Origin: Aphrocallistes beatrix
Lineage: Eukaryota; Porifera; Hexactinellida; Sceptrulophora; Aphrocallistidae
Reading direction: 5' to 3'
NCBI GenBank assembly: GCA_963281255.1
Contig: OY725491.1
Coordinates: forward strand, 682,001-746,000
DNA: 64,000 nucleotides
Position numbers and translations under genes: made by a program. Position 1 is the first letter of the stretch. Each line of letters begins with the position of its first letter. This document shows, one piece after another, positions 46,651 to 63,780 of the stretch. Below the pieces are notes generated by a model that saw only the letters and a program-made list of their open reading frames with translations, did no database searches and was not told the origin of the DNA.

Positions 46651-46844
46651 TGCTCCGTAAACTACGTATACATATCTTCACTATAGAACAATAATAGACT
46701 TTTACACTGATAGATAGTACGTATATAGGAAGTCGTTCGGGCGACTCTTGTTTATTTGCTACAAAGAGTTGAAGTATACAGACAAATTTAGGTATCAAAT
46801 GATATGGATAATTTTTTGATTTCCATTTGACTTCCTATACATCA

Positions 46845-47345
46845 GCGGTTCACAACCTTTTTGCTATAATGCTATCTCGCGTTTCCCTCTGTTAAAAGTG
46901 CATCACTTTAGGACGCATGAGTATCTATCCTATGCAAAATATTACAACATCTCAGCAAATAAATGCAAGCTACTCTACAGTTATAGCATGTGGATATTCT
47001 ACTTATGTTAAAAGCAAACAGATTCGATAAATATTCATAATATCGGTTGACAGACCGACATTTTTGAATGATTTCCACACCCAAGGAAAGGCTTGTTTTC
47101 TTCTTTTCATACTCCTTATATAGTATCGTCACTATGTCTGACAGATGCAGCGCCCCTGTTTGTCCCAACAAATTTAAAATCGCTTTGCCATTTCCAAAAG
47201 ATTCCACCAGTTTATTCATAGGATCTATTTGCTAAGATATAATTTTATTTTGCATAAGATAGATACCCATGCGTCCTAAAGTGATGCACTTTTGCTAGAG
47301 GGAAACGCGAGATAGCATTATAGCAAAAAGGTTAAGAACCACTAT
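46845..47345. mobile_element. hAT-like element (GGTTCxxAACCTTTTTGC ends) enclosing a gene relic
   Basis: Bases 46850-46945 and 47250-47345 are about 95 bp inverted repeats (caacctttttgctataatgctatctcgcg and inverse). The outermost bases resemble the widespread hAT terminus CAGTGGTTCTCAACC. Inside, 46970-47060 is a family relic (acagttatagcatgtggatattctacttatgtt, the CGH region). Confidence 0.7.
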
Positions 47346-47512
47346 AGGAGCTCAACGGGAAATACAAACCATTTTATATCATCTGAAAATCTAAATCTTT
47401 GCGACAAAACTACTTGCCTGTATACTTCAACTCTTTTAAGCAAATAACTATAGAGTTGCCTGAACAACGTCCTATCTAGTATATATCAGTGTTAATTAAA
47501 ATATATTATTAG

Positions 47513-47885
47513 TGCAGCTCCTAGCATAGGATGTGCCTTATGTCATGATCGGTGTCGAACATAAGAAATTCTATTGGACCAAATTGCTCCAAATTTGGTC
47601 CATATATTCCTTATATGGTGGAGATTTGAACCTGGGTCCAAATTATGAAATATTTTCACACCTTACCTCAATATATGACAAATGTGGTGACCAATTAAAC
47701 AGCAGGTTGGTTTTCTATTGACCAATAAGGGGTGAGGCCTCACTTAATGCATATAAACAAGTTAGATTCACACTCGAAACTTGAAATTTGATGAAATGAA
47801 AAAATGTTTAAAACTCAATTAATTTAAGGATGCATATTATGCAAATGCCCTACGAGTCACTTAATGGAGCTGCACTATCAGTCCG
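47513..47885. mobile_element. TAGTGCAGCTCC repeat family copy
   Basis: It starts agtgcagctcctagcatagg and ends ggagctgcact, with the internal phrases gaaattctattggaccaaattgc and gaacctgggtccaaatt shared with 55277-56157 and 59690-59965. It is non-coding. Confidence 0.75.
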
Positions 47886-47929
47886 TCGACCGACATTATT
47901 TTTCTGTATTTGAAGTAGCGTATAGTGAC

Positions 47930-48362
47930 TAGGGATCGACAGGTCCCCTGGTCCCGGCCAATCCGGGCCACTTCTGTCCCGGCCCCGGCCCCGGCTTAAA
48001 GTCCTGAACCTGGCCGGGGTCCAGTTGAGTTGGAAAAACATGTTGTTTACGAAGGAAACTTTATAATTGTATGACAACTACATAAATTTAGCCTATTACC
48101 TACTTGCACTAACTACCTATACTAACAAATCTGCACTAACTACCTATACTAACGAAACTAATATCTACCTATACTAACAAATATTTAAGCCGAACTTTCA
48201 TCATCAATTTCTGAGTTGCGGTTTGGAAGATCAACTTCAGGAGGTGGCTGAGGTAGCTTGAACGAACCAAACCCAATGGTTCGAAGGTTGTATTTTAGAA
48301 ATAACTAGGGATCGACCGGTCCCCCGGCCCCGGCTAAATTCTCCCCCCGGTCGATCACTACG
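47930..48362. repeat. GC-rich repeats with tagggatcgaccgg motif
   Basis: Bases 47930-48020 and 48305-48362 both start actagggatcgac(a/c)ggtcccc and contain ccccggccccggc. The second ends ccggtcgatcactac, an inverse of its start, making a small TIR unit. A 22 bp motif ctacctatactaacaaa is tandemly repeated at about 48105-48185. Confidence 0.65.
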
Positions 48363-48374
48363 AGTGACACCTGT

Positions 48375-48650
48375 GAATTCAAATGGTTTCTCAAGATACG
48401 GAAACAGAACTTTCAGATATAGAATATTCCCAACAGGATGAGAAAATAGGTGATAGATATGAGAGTTGAACCCAAGTCACCACCGTACAATTGGATATGT
48501 TTTGTGATCGCGAAAGGGAATAAAATCAAATTGAGAACTCTGCTAATCGGGACAAAATATCAGTGACCAGTGTCCCAATTAAGCGGAGTCACCTGTATTC
48601 ATTTTTTTACATAGTATGAAGGGTGTTGGATAGTGCTTGAATTCACCAAT
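48375..48650 (+). pseudogene. Relics of the protease-trefoil family, N-terminus and Ser region
   Basis: Bases 48375-48520 carry the pre-start block, an N-terminus like MVSQDTETELSDIEYSQQDEKIGD, then a broken SPPYNWICFVI. Bases 48600-48650 match the catgg(t)atgagggatattggat block. A degraded CAGTCGACTCCGC-like MITE (about 48535-48595) lies between. Confidence 0.78.
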
Positions 48651-48689
48651 TATTTCAAGATTATTTGGAAGTATTAAAGTCAATAACCT

Positions 48690-48990
48690 GGGACAATACA
48701 CTCATATACGTACATTCCTCAAATGTTTATGAGCTTGGTCATACTTGACATTTTGGTGGCTTATCTAAAGTAACATCAAACTCCTGTAAACTTGAATAGA
48801 CAACCCACTTTGGAATTTGGTGGTTATTCGGAATGTATGTTCTATGCCTTCGCTTGAAGAAGAATGGACATTTTTGACCATAGATGGACATTTTTTGAAG
48901 CACAAATTTTTGAAGCACGTGTAGCATACCAGAATAGAAGACAAACTACTACGTAGTAACTTTGAATTCCTACAAACTCATAAACAATGG
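48690..48990 (+). repeat. 280 bp upstream module, copy 4
   Basis: It matches 40330-40620 and lies directly before the relic at 49090. Confidence 0.85.
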
Positions 48991-49089
48991 TGTCAGCTAA
49001 AGTTGGCAATGTATTTAAAGATCCTTTATTCCCAATCTCATCGTATATCAAATGGGTAAACAAAATAAAGTTTTTCTCCAGATACACAA

Positions 49090-49560
49090 CTACCTGAGAT
49101 GATATGTGGTAGAAGAGATAAAAGTGTGAATAGATCCGATGAATTCACTATTTCACATTTGGATCTACCTCCTATCAATTACTGTACATGCTTGGACAAC
49201 TAACCAGAACACTGGGTTTAAGATGCATTTAAAGGATATCCAAGATTCGGGTCGAAGTTGAAACAAACGATTCGTACGCATCGCCTGAATACTACATCGA
49301 CAAATGTGATTCTGACTAAGAATATGGGATAGTTTACTTCCAGAAAATAGCGATAAGGGATTCGGCTGGTCAGAAAACACATAAATACCTCTCAGCAATT
49401 CGTGGATGTCCCTGAGATAAGAATGAAGGACGGCTGCAGCAATTCAGTTAGTGAGTTTCATAATAGCTGTTAGATTAAATATTCAGATGTTTCAACAATT
49501 CTACGAACGTTGAATGCAGTTAAACCTGTGACACTCCCTGATGTATAATACTATTGATTT
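49090..49560 (+). pseudogene. Relic of the family spanning most of the protease domain
   Basis: Recognisable in order: gagatgatatgtggtagaagagat (ICGRRD), catttggatct (WI), actgggtttaagatgcatttaaaggat (TGFKxHLKD), cgcatcgcctgaatac (ASPEY), ccagaaaatagcgataagggattcggctggtc (NSDxGFGWS), and a damaged end of the domain. There are many frame breaks. The 5' part is closely related to the relic at 43160. Confidence 0.84.
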
Positions 49561-49648
49561 AAGTTAAAATTGAAGTAGCTCAACCAATGGTTTATATAAA
49601 TAGACAAATTCTGCATCTAATTTAGGGTCCCTTTTGATTTGTTCTTAG

Positions 49649-49860
49649 CATACTTGCCAACTGTCCCGTTTTTGGCGGGATGTCCCGCTTTTTTCACTCT
49701 TCTATTGAGCTAATTTTCGCGAGTGTCCCGCTTTTACATGAAATTTCCCAATTATGTCCCGCTTTTTTCTACTCATGTATAATACTTTTCTATTGCGTCC
49801 CGCCACGTCCCGCGAAATTTAACGCTGCGGCCCGTTTTTATCATGACTCAGGTTGGCATG
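49649..49860. mobile_element. Dispersed CATACTTGCCAAC...GGTTGGCATG repeat, copy 4
   Basis: The same orientation as copy 3, with more than 80 percent visible identity to it. It is non-coding. Confidence 0.78.
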
Positions 49861-50690
49861 TATGTGTTAGCCTCTTTCTTGTTTAGGCCTCCACTTTTGC
49901 TATGGGACACGTTAACTGTGTTTACTTAATTGATGACAGTAGTAGTCCTTATATGTATTAGAATTTGTCATTAGAAGCAATGGTTCGAAATCTAATAGAA
50001 ATTTTCACATCTTTTCTATACATTTTACTGTAGTATAAGTTATTATTATCATAATAGCAGATCATTTACGACACGAGATGTATTAATGGCAACGCTGTTG
50101 AATAGAAAACTATTCTGACGGGAAATTATTTACAATTTTTGTATTGTTTAGTTGGATATACAAGCATGCAAGAAATCCACTACTCAGTTACTGTAAACAG
50201 CCAAGTATTTATATATATTGGTATTTTGTTATTTTTCCTAAGAAAATTCTTTTTATTTTAATTCCTATTAATAGTAAATGCTTTATGAAATGCACGCCAG
50301 TTCATTCCTGGAAAATCTATTGACCCAAATTATAGTAATTTGTACCATTTTACCATATTATTATTCCTTTGTGATGGAGATTATGCACTCATTTGTTTAA
50401 CTAACAAGAAGTTTGAAAATTCATTCAAAATATATTGTGAAAATATTATATACATTTTGTCTGCTCACAAAAATTAAACCTATAACTAGACCTGTGAAAT
50501 TCTACAAAAATATCGATATCGCTTCGAATTTCTATAAAAATTAATTATTGTCTATCTAAATTGAAATTATAAAACCAAAAATGTAACGAGTTCAAAAATG
50601 ACCCATAAGATTTGATACATCAAATTTCTCTATAGGGACATAGAAAAGTGTATAGTTTACATCAATACTTTGTAGCGAATAAATATATAG
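49861..50690. other. 5' intergenic region of member 6
   Basis: The first part is unique. From about 50410 it becomes homologous to the 5' flank of members 4 and 5 (cattcaaaatatattg, tattgtc...aaccaaaaatgtaacgagttcaaaaat). Confidence 0.6.
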
Positions 50691-50729
50691 TTTCCTGTCT
50701 GGCAATATACATAGCATCTACTTCCAGGG

Positions 50730-50794
50730 TAAAAATATATTATTTTACTGCATTTCAAGATACGTCTAGCTTAACTGAGTGTCTGTGATTTCAA
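50730..50794 (+). promoter_or_regulatory. Conserved core promoter of family member 6
   Basis: TAAAAATATATTATTTTACTG starts 65 bp before the ATG, and agtgtctgtgatttcaa immediately precedes it. Confidence 0.62.
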
Positions 50795-52018
50795 ATGGCC
50801 TCTAAAGAAACGGAAACAGAACTCCCAGGTATAGAAGATTCCAAACTGCCTGGGGTAATATGTGGTAAGGATGAGAGAGTGAAAGTTGTTCCCAATACTT
50901 CACCACCGTACAGTTGGATCTGTTTCGTGTTTGTTGTAACGCATGGTGGTATGCGTAACATTGCCAGTGGATTCAAGATCCATTTAAAGGATTGTAACCA
51001 CACGGTAGTTCTCACATGTGGACATATCCTTTATACTAGAGGCGAGATGGTAAGCCAAGTTTCACTGATATTTCCTGGTCAAGAAGCAGTCACAGTTTAC
51101 ACAGATAGTTTGTACGTACCCCCCGAATACATTCGCAGCAGAAATTCTGACTATGACTATGGGGTTATTTTACTACCAGGGACGAGTGACGAAGGGTTCG
51201 GTTGGTCGGCTATCCTCTATGATGCTGAATTAACTGACCTCATCGTGAACAATTGCGGTTATAGTGATAAGCCAGTGGGTCACTTGTGGATAACAGGTGG
51301 TCCGATTACCAAGTATACAGACAGAGGCATTTACTACATGAACGATACAACGATCGGTACGAGTGGAAGTCCTGTTTACACATGGGATGACGGATATTGG
51401 ACGGTAATTGGTATTCATTCTGGTGCAACTGAACTCATGTGTCCTAACCATGGTGTTAGGCTAATTCCTGAAATGATTCAACGATTCTATTTTCGTATGA
51501 AACTGATGAAAGCTGTGACGATACGTTTTCAAGCATACCCTGAGGTATATATGCGTTGTGATGGTGAAGACGTGAAAAAATCACCAAGTGGAGGTGGTAC
51601 AGTTAATTGCCAATACCCCCCAGTGGAACCTGATGAGTGGTTTTACATATACCCAGTGAAGATGAAACCCTCACTAGCACCTGATGGCAAATACGTAGTC
51701 CACTTAGAGAGCGCTAGTTGGAACAATGTGTTTATACGAATGAATGGCAGTGGGATGTCATCATCCTCACCTAGTGGTGGAGGCCAGGTCAATTGTCAAT
51801 ATGGTGCGTTTTCCTACGAGAGATTCTATCTCCGAAAAGAAGAAGGAGGAACTTTCTCCTTTCAGAGTTTCAAGTTTCCACATTGCTTCCTCCGCCTAGC
51901 TGGGGCTGATGTCACTGAACATAAGGAAAAAGGTGGGGGAAAGGTTAATTGCCAGTATCAGAACGATCCAGATCAACCTGCTGGATCTCTTCAACGCTTC
52001 TACGTGAAGAAAATGTAG
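50795..52018 (+). CDS. Family member 6: predicted active protease-trefoil protein
   Basis: 407 residues, the longest member; intronless, no signal peptide. The protease domain (about 28-240) has His77 (TCGH), Asp121 (DYDYG) and Ser190 (GTSGSP). Between the Asp and Ser motifs lies the full loop WITGGPITKYTDRGIYYMND. The trefoil repeats are at about 247-407, with cores DGEDVKKSPSGGGTVNCQY, GSGMSSSSPSGGGQVNCQY and DVTEHKEKGGGKVNCQY. The last two repeats are almost identical to those of member 7, although the protease domains of 6 and 7 have diverged strongly. This is the only subfamily B member with a complete triad, so it is the best candidate for the ancestral active form of that subfamily. 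Confidence 0.92.
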   Translation: MASKETETELPGIEDSKLPGVICGKDERVKVVPNTSPPYSWICFVFVVTHGGMRNIASGFKIHLKDCNHTVVLTCGHILYTRGEMVSQVSLIFPGQEAVTVYTDSLYVPPEYIRSRNSDYDYGVILLPGTSDEGFGWSAILYDAELTDLIVNNCGYSDKPVGHLWITGGPITKYTDRGIYYMNDTTIGTSGSPVYTWDDGYWTVIGIHSGATELMCPNHGVRLIPEMIQRFYFRMKLMKAVTIRFQAYPEVYMRCDGEDVKKSPSGGGTVNCQYPPVEPDEWFYIYPVKMKPSLAPDGKYVVHLESASWNNVFIRMNGSGMSSSSPSGGGQVNCQYGAFSYERFYLRKEEGGTFSFQSFKFPHCFLRLAGADVTEHKEKGGGKVNCQYQNDPDQPAGSLQRFYVKKM

Positions 52019-52260
52019 TTTCCTGATAGCAATGTCATTAGGTTTAGTCGTGTGTTAGAGTGTGCTTGTCTTAGAATATCTTAAGTATTATTTAGAGAGT
52101 ATTGTCTGTTGCTATTGACATTGCTTAGATCCCTGCTGAGAGTATCATTAGTATGCTAGTAGTGTAATAGTAGGTATATTCCCAGATATAGTAGTATATC
52201 AATTAAACTTACTTGTAGATCTATGCTCAAGTTTTCATTTTTACATAATTCAATAATTCA
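52019..52260 (+). other. 3' flank of member 6 (subfamily B type)
   Basis: The same block as after members 4, 5 and 7, with ATTAAA (caattaaactta) near 52202 as a possible polyadenylation signal. Confidence 0.6.
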
Positions 52261-52554
52261 CTAATTCACTAAATGAATAATAAGGAGTTATAGAGTAGGA
52301 ATAGAAAAGTTACAGCAAAATAGGGGTAAATCGCTAAAGTTCAACAAGATGTTGAATTAAGTCGTCATTGAATTATTTGATTGGTTTGACAGACCCGCAA
52401 CAAAGATTTTCTTCCCGCAAAGCCCCGAGGCCGAAAATTAAACTCGGCCTCCGCATACAATTCTGGGAAAAGTTTGTAAATATCGGTCGGGCGACAGACC
52501 GATTTTTTAACAATTATAAGTACAGACCATATGTATTGCAAGAACGATAGAGTG

Positions 52555-52680
52555 GGCATTCAAAGAACTCAGTTTACACATGGGATGAGGGTATTGGATA
52601 GTGCTAGGCATTTACAGTTATAAATCCGCTGTAAGGCTGAATTCTACAATGAATGTAGAAAGAACATATGAAAGTCCTTA
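52555..52680 (+). pseudogene. Relic of the family, Ser-proximal region
   Basis: gtttacacatgggatgagggtattggatagtgctaggcatttacagttataaatccgctgt matches the region after the catalytic Ser and is nearly the same as in the relics at 40125 and 46225. No frame survives. Confidence 0.8.
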
Positions 52681-52689
52681 AAGGACAAT

Positions 52690-52970
52690 ATATTCATATA
52701 CGTACATTCCTCAAATGTTTATGAGCTTAGTCATATCTGGCATTTTAGTGGCTTATCTAAAGTAGCATCAAGCTCCAGTAAAACATAAATAGACAACCCA
52801 CTTTGGAATTTGGTGGTCATTCGGAATGTATGTTCTACGCCTTCACTTGAAGAAGAATGGACATTTTGACCATAGATGGACTTTTTTGAAGCACGTGTAG
52901 CATACCAGAATAGAAGACAAACTACTACGCAGTAACTTTGAATTCCTACAAACTCATAAACAATGGTCTC
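52690..52970 (+). repeat. 280 bp upstream module, copy 5
   Basis: It matches the modules at 40330, 42880 and 48690 and directly follows the relic at 52555, the same order as at 40125-40620. Confidence 0.87.
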
Positions 52971-53392
52971 GGCTAAAATGGGAAATGTATTTAAAGGTTC
53001 TATTCTCAAACTCATTGTCTGTGATTTCAAGTGGCTTAACAAAATAAATAATATTTTGATTATTGTAGATACTTTTGCTGGCAAAAGGCAGAGCACTAAC
53101 TTGTCTCATCTGTTGAATTTCACTGACGAAAACATTTATTTTAGAACTATTTTAGAACATTTATTAAATTTTGTAGTCCACAACCAAAAACCCCTAAAAT
53201 CCGGGGCTTTAGTGGAAGAATACAAATTTTACAAATGATTTTTCGAAAAGTGGATTTTGCAATTTTCAAAATCCACTATCTTAAGCGAAATTTAACCTTT
53301 TATTTAAATATAAACATAAAGTAAGCAATTTCAAAAAAAGTGATTCGATACGCCAACCCTTTGTAGCGAATAACTATAAGTTGCCCGTACTA

Positions 53393-53608
53393 TAGGCGCC
53401 AAACCCGAGGGGGATAAAGGGGCTCAAAACCCCCTGGATTCGAAGATAGCCGATAGACGCAATGCAAAATTTAGAGCTGAGCCCACCCCAGAACCCCCAA
53501 ATTGTCCAAGGATTTCGAAAAGTTCGGTCCCTGGTCCGTACAGCATAATATATACTTAAGCAAAATTTAACCTTTTTATAATATACGTATATATATATAT
53601 ATATATAG
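53393..53608. repeat. ataggcgccaaa repeat and AT microsatellite
   Basis: 53393-53530 shares its start with about 24545 and is locally GC-rich (gggggataaaggggctcaaaaccccc is a short hairpin). It is followed by an (AT)n run at 53581-53607, just upstream of the member 7 promoter. Confidence 0.55.
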
Positions 53609-53670
53609 CCATCTTTCGTAGCGAATAACTATGAGTTGTCCGTACGACTTAATGGATACCTCCACCAGAG

Positions 53671-53736
53671 TATAAATCCATTATTTTTACTGAATTCCAA
53701 GTTATCTCTAGTTCAACCGAGTGTCTGTGGTTTCAA
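53671..53736 (+). promoter_or_regulatory. Core promoter of family member 7 with canonical TATA box
   Basis: TATAAATC begins 66 bp before the ATG, followed by cattatttttactgaattccaagttat and cgagtgtctgtggtttcaa. This is the clearest TATA box in the family and supports the reading of TTAAAA at the same position in the others as its degenerate form. Confidence 0.68.
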
Positions 53737-54942
53737 ATGGCTGCTCATGATGCAGAAACAGAAGATGTAGCGTATGATATAATATGTGGTGAAGATACCA
53801 GAGTGAAAGTGAATCCCAACACTTCACCTCCGTACAACTGGATCTGTTTCCTGGAAATTACAACACAAGATGATACTATAGTCAAAGGCAGTGGATTCAA
53901 GATTCATCTGAAGGAGGTTGGCTACACGGTAGTCATCACAACTGCACATCTCCTTTTCAGGAAATTGGAGGGCTGGGCTAAACAAGTTTCGGTACTCTGT
54001 CCTGGTCAAAGTTCAGTCACAGTTGAAACAGAGAATTTGTACGTACCTCCAGAATATATCGACAACGAAGATGCTAATTATGACTACGGAATGATTCTGT
54101 TACCAGGGACGAGTGACAACGGATTCGGTTGGTCGACTATCATCCCTGAAAAAAAACTTCCTAAACGAATCGTGACTACATGTGGGTATCCCACAGATAA
54201 ACCACGTGCTACTATGTGGATAACAGGTGGTAAGGTTACCACTTATACAGGCAGACTTATTTCTTACCTGAAAAATCCAGCGAAGCGTCTGGATGGAAGT
54301 CCTGTTTACACATGGTATGAGGGATATTGGACAGTTTTGGGCATTCATCGTCTCTCTGGGTGTCCTAACTCAGCTGTCAAGTTCATATCTGAAATGATTC
54401 TACGATTTTATGAGCGAATGAATGCCCTCAAAAAAGTGACAATACGCTCCCAAGCATATCCGAATGTATATATGCGTTGTGATGGTAGTGAGGTGAGAAA
54501 ATCATCGCCAAGTGGAGGCGGTACAGTTAACTGCCAATACAAACCAGCAGAAGCCAATGAGTGGTTTTATATATACATAGTAGGGATGAAACCCTCACTA
54601 GCACCTGATGGCAAATACCCAGTTCATATACTGAGTGCTCATTGGAACAATGTGTATATACGAATGGTTGGTAGTGGGATGTCAGCAGCCTTACCTAGTG
54701 GTGGAGGTATCGTTAATTGTCAATATGGTGCGTTTTCCTACGAGAGATTCTATCTCCGAAAAGAAGAAGGAGGAACTTTCTCCTTTCAGAGTCTTCAGAC
54801 TCCACATTGCTTTCTTCGCCTAGCTGGGGCTAGTGTCACTGAACATAAGGAAAAAGGTGGGGGAAAGGTTAATTGCCAGTATCAAGACGATCCAGATCAA
54901 CCTGCTGGAGCACTTCAACGCTTCTACATGGAGTCTGTTTAG
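53737..54942 (+). CDS. Family member 7: pseudoprotease-trefoil protein (Ser replaced by Asp)
   Basis: 401 residues, open, intronless, no signal peptide. His71 (TTAH) and Asp116 (YDYG) remain, but the nucleophile position reads RLDGSP, with Asp186 in place of Ser; it should be inactive as a serine protease. The preceding loop (TGRLISYLKNPAKR) also differs from all other members. The three trefoil repeats are intact (about 233-401), and the second and third match member 6 almost residue for residue. The loss of catalysis is independent of that in member 4, because a different residue is substituted. It is the last member before the USP19-like gene. Confidence 0.9.
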   Translation: MAAHDAETEDVAYDIICGEDTRVKVNPNTSPPYNWICFLEITTQDDTIVKGSGFKIHLKEVGYTVVITTAHLLFRKLEGWAKQVSVLCPGQSSVTVETENLYVPPEYIDNEDANYDYGMILLPGTSDNGFGWSTIIPEKKLPKRIVTTCGYPTDKPRATMWITGGKVTTYTGRLISYLKNPAKRLDGSPVYTWYEGYWTVLGIHRLSGCPNSAVKFISEMILRFYERMNALKKVTIRSQAYPNVYMRCDGSEVRKSSPSGGGTVNCQYKPAEANEWFYIYIVGMKPSLAPDGKYPVHILSAHWNNVYIRMVGSGMSAALPSGGGIVNCQYGAFSYERFYLRKEEGGTFSFQSLQTPHCFLRLAGASVTEHKEKGGGKVNCQYQDDPDQPAGALQRFYMESV

Positions 54943-55150
54943 TTTCCTGATAGCAATTCCATTAGGTTTAGTCGTGTGTTGGAGTGTGCTTATCTTAGAA
55001 TATCTTAAGTATTATTTAGGGAGTATTGTCTGTTGCTATTGACATTGCTTAGATCCCTGCTGAGAGTATCATTAGTATGCTAGTAGTGTAATAGTACGTA
55101 TTCCAGATATATCAATTAAACTTTATTTATGCTCAAGTTTGTATTTAATG
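54943..55150 (+). other. 3' flank of member 7 (subfamily B type)
   Basis: Homologous to the flanks of members 4-6; ATTAAA near 55116. Confidence 0.6.
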
Positions 55151-55276
55151 GAACTTCTCAAAGATGAATGAAGAAGTCCCAGTTGTGAAGTAAAAAATGT
55201 CATTCGACAGCTTAGTTAAGTGTCTGGTAGGGTTTTTGCATAATATACATCCTTAATTAAGTTTCAAGCAATTTTT

Positions 55277-56157
55277 AGTGCAGCTTCTAGCATAGGAGAT
55301 GCCTCATGTCATGATCGGTGTCGAACATCCGTCCGTAAGTACGTATGTATGTCTGCTCGCTCCTGAAAATTCTATTGGAAAAAATAGCACCAAATTTGGC
55401 CGTATATTCCTTATATGGTGTTTTGAACCTGGGTCCAAATTCTGAAATATTTTCGCAATTTTTCACAAAAGGTGTCAATATGTATTATCTAATCAGAATC
55501 CAGAGATTTACCATTACAGTTGGTTTTGATTTTATTGATTAATAGGGATTAATTATACCTAACTCAATGAACATACAAGTAATTACTTGTATTGACTTTA
55601 TACAGTCAAACTATCTATTTAAACATATTCTCATTTGTTAAAGTATTACATCGCGATGGAAAATAAAAATTTCCATATTATATATGTGAATCAATCAATA
55701 TATCTATTAATGATATTTATTAGGTCAAAAAGATGTCAGTCGACAGACTGATAGTGCAGCTCCATTAATTAAGTGACTCGTAGGACATTTGCATAACATA
55801 CATCCTTAATTGCGTTTTAGACGATTTTCCATGTCAACCAATCAGATTTCAAGTTTAGGGAGTCATTGTGACTCATTTATATTCATTGAGTTAGGTCTAA
55901 TCCCTATCAACCAACAAAATAAAGCCAACTGTAATGTCAAATCCCTGGATTCTGATTGGCTAATACATTTTGATACCTTTTGTGAAAAGGTGCGATTTTT
56001 TCAGAATTTGGACCCAGGTTAAGATTTCTACTATATAAATAATATATGGTCCAAATTTGGTGCAATTTGGAGCAATAGAATTTCCAGGAGCGAGCAGACA
56101 GACGGACGGACGTCGCATGTCGATCATGACACAAGGCTATACTAGGAGCTGCACTAA
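55277..56157. mobile_element. Large TIR element with TAGTGCAGCT(C/T)CTAG ends
   Basis: An element of about 880 bp whose terminal inverted repeats extend some 80 bp: gtgcagcttctagcatagg...gtctgctcgctcctg at left and caggagcgagcagac...ctaggagctgcac at right. Both ends are bordered by ttTA/TAaa, compatible with a TA duplication. Internal sub-repeats include a second gtgcagctcc block at 55757. There is no transposase. Truncated relatives are at 6384, 16800, 47513 and 59690. Confidence 0.8.
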
Positions 56158-56159
56158 AA

Positions 56160-56250
56160 AGATGTATGCTTCTCTATATCCAGTGGAGCTATAACGAAAC
56201 ATGGTGGTCGTTATAGCTCCACTGGATATAGAGAAGCAAACATCTTTTTA
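56160..56250. repeat. Hairpin of about 38 bp arms
   Basis: The arms agatgtatgcttctctatatccagtggagctataacga and the inverse are separated by a short loop near 56202. It lies downstream of the USP19-like gene and next to the TIR element at 55277-56157. Confidence 0.85.
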
Positions 56251-56322
56251 CTAATATGCTAATTCAAGACGTATACGTAGGAAAATAAAATTTATGTAAC
56301 ATTAGAATAAATCTGTTTATAA

Positions 56323-56328
56323 TTTATT
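56323..56328 (-). promoter_or_regulatory. Possible polyadenylation signal of the USP19-like gene
   Basis: AATAAA on the minus strand, about 145 bp after the stop codon at 56473. Confidence 0.35.
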
Positions 56329-56472
56329 ATATTAATTTGTTATATTTTTAATAAAATAATCTTCAAGCATCATAACACATATATCTCTACAAAACAGAAT
56401 CGAATTAAATATCCAATCAATTTCTTCTTCACTACAAAATAATCACCTCAAATTATCCTAAACGCCATCAAG

Positions 56473-63780
<7,308 letters not shown>

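Noticed and set aside
27425..54942. Secreted digestive trypsin cluster
   Set aside because: There is no signal peptide or activation peptide, the nucleophile motif is SGSP rather than GDSGGP, and there is a C-terminal trefoil.
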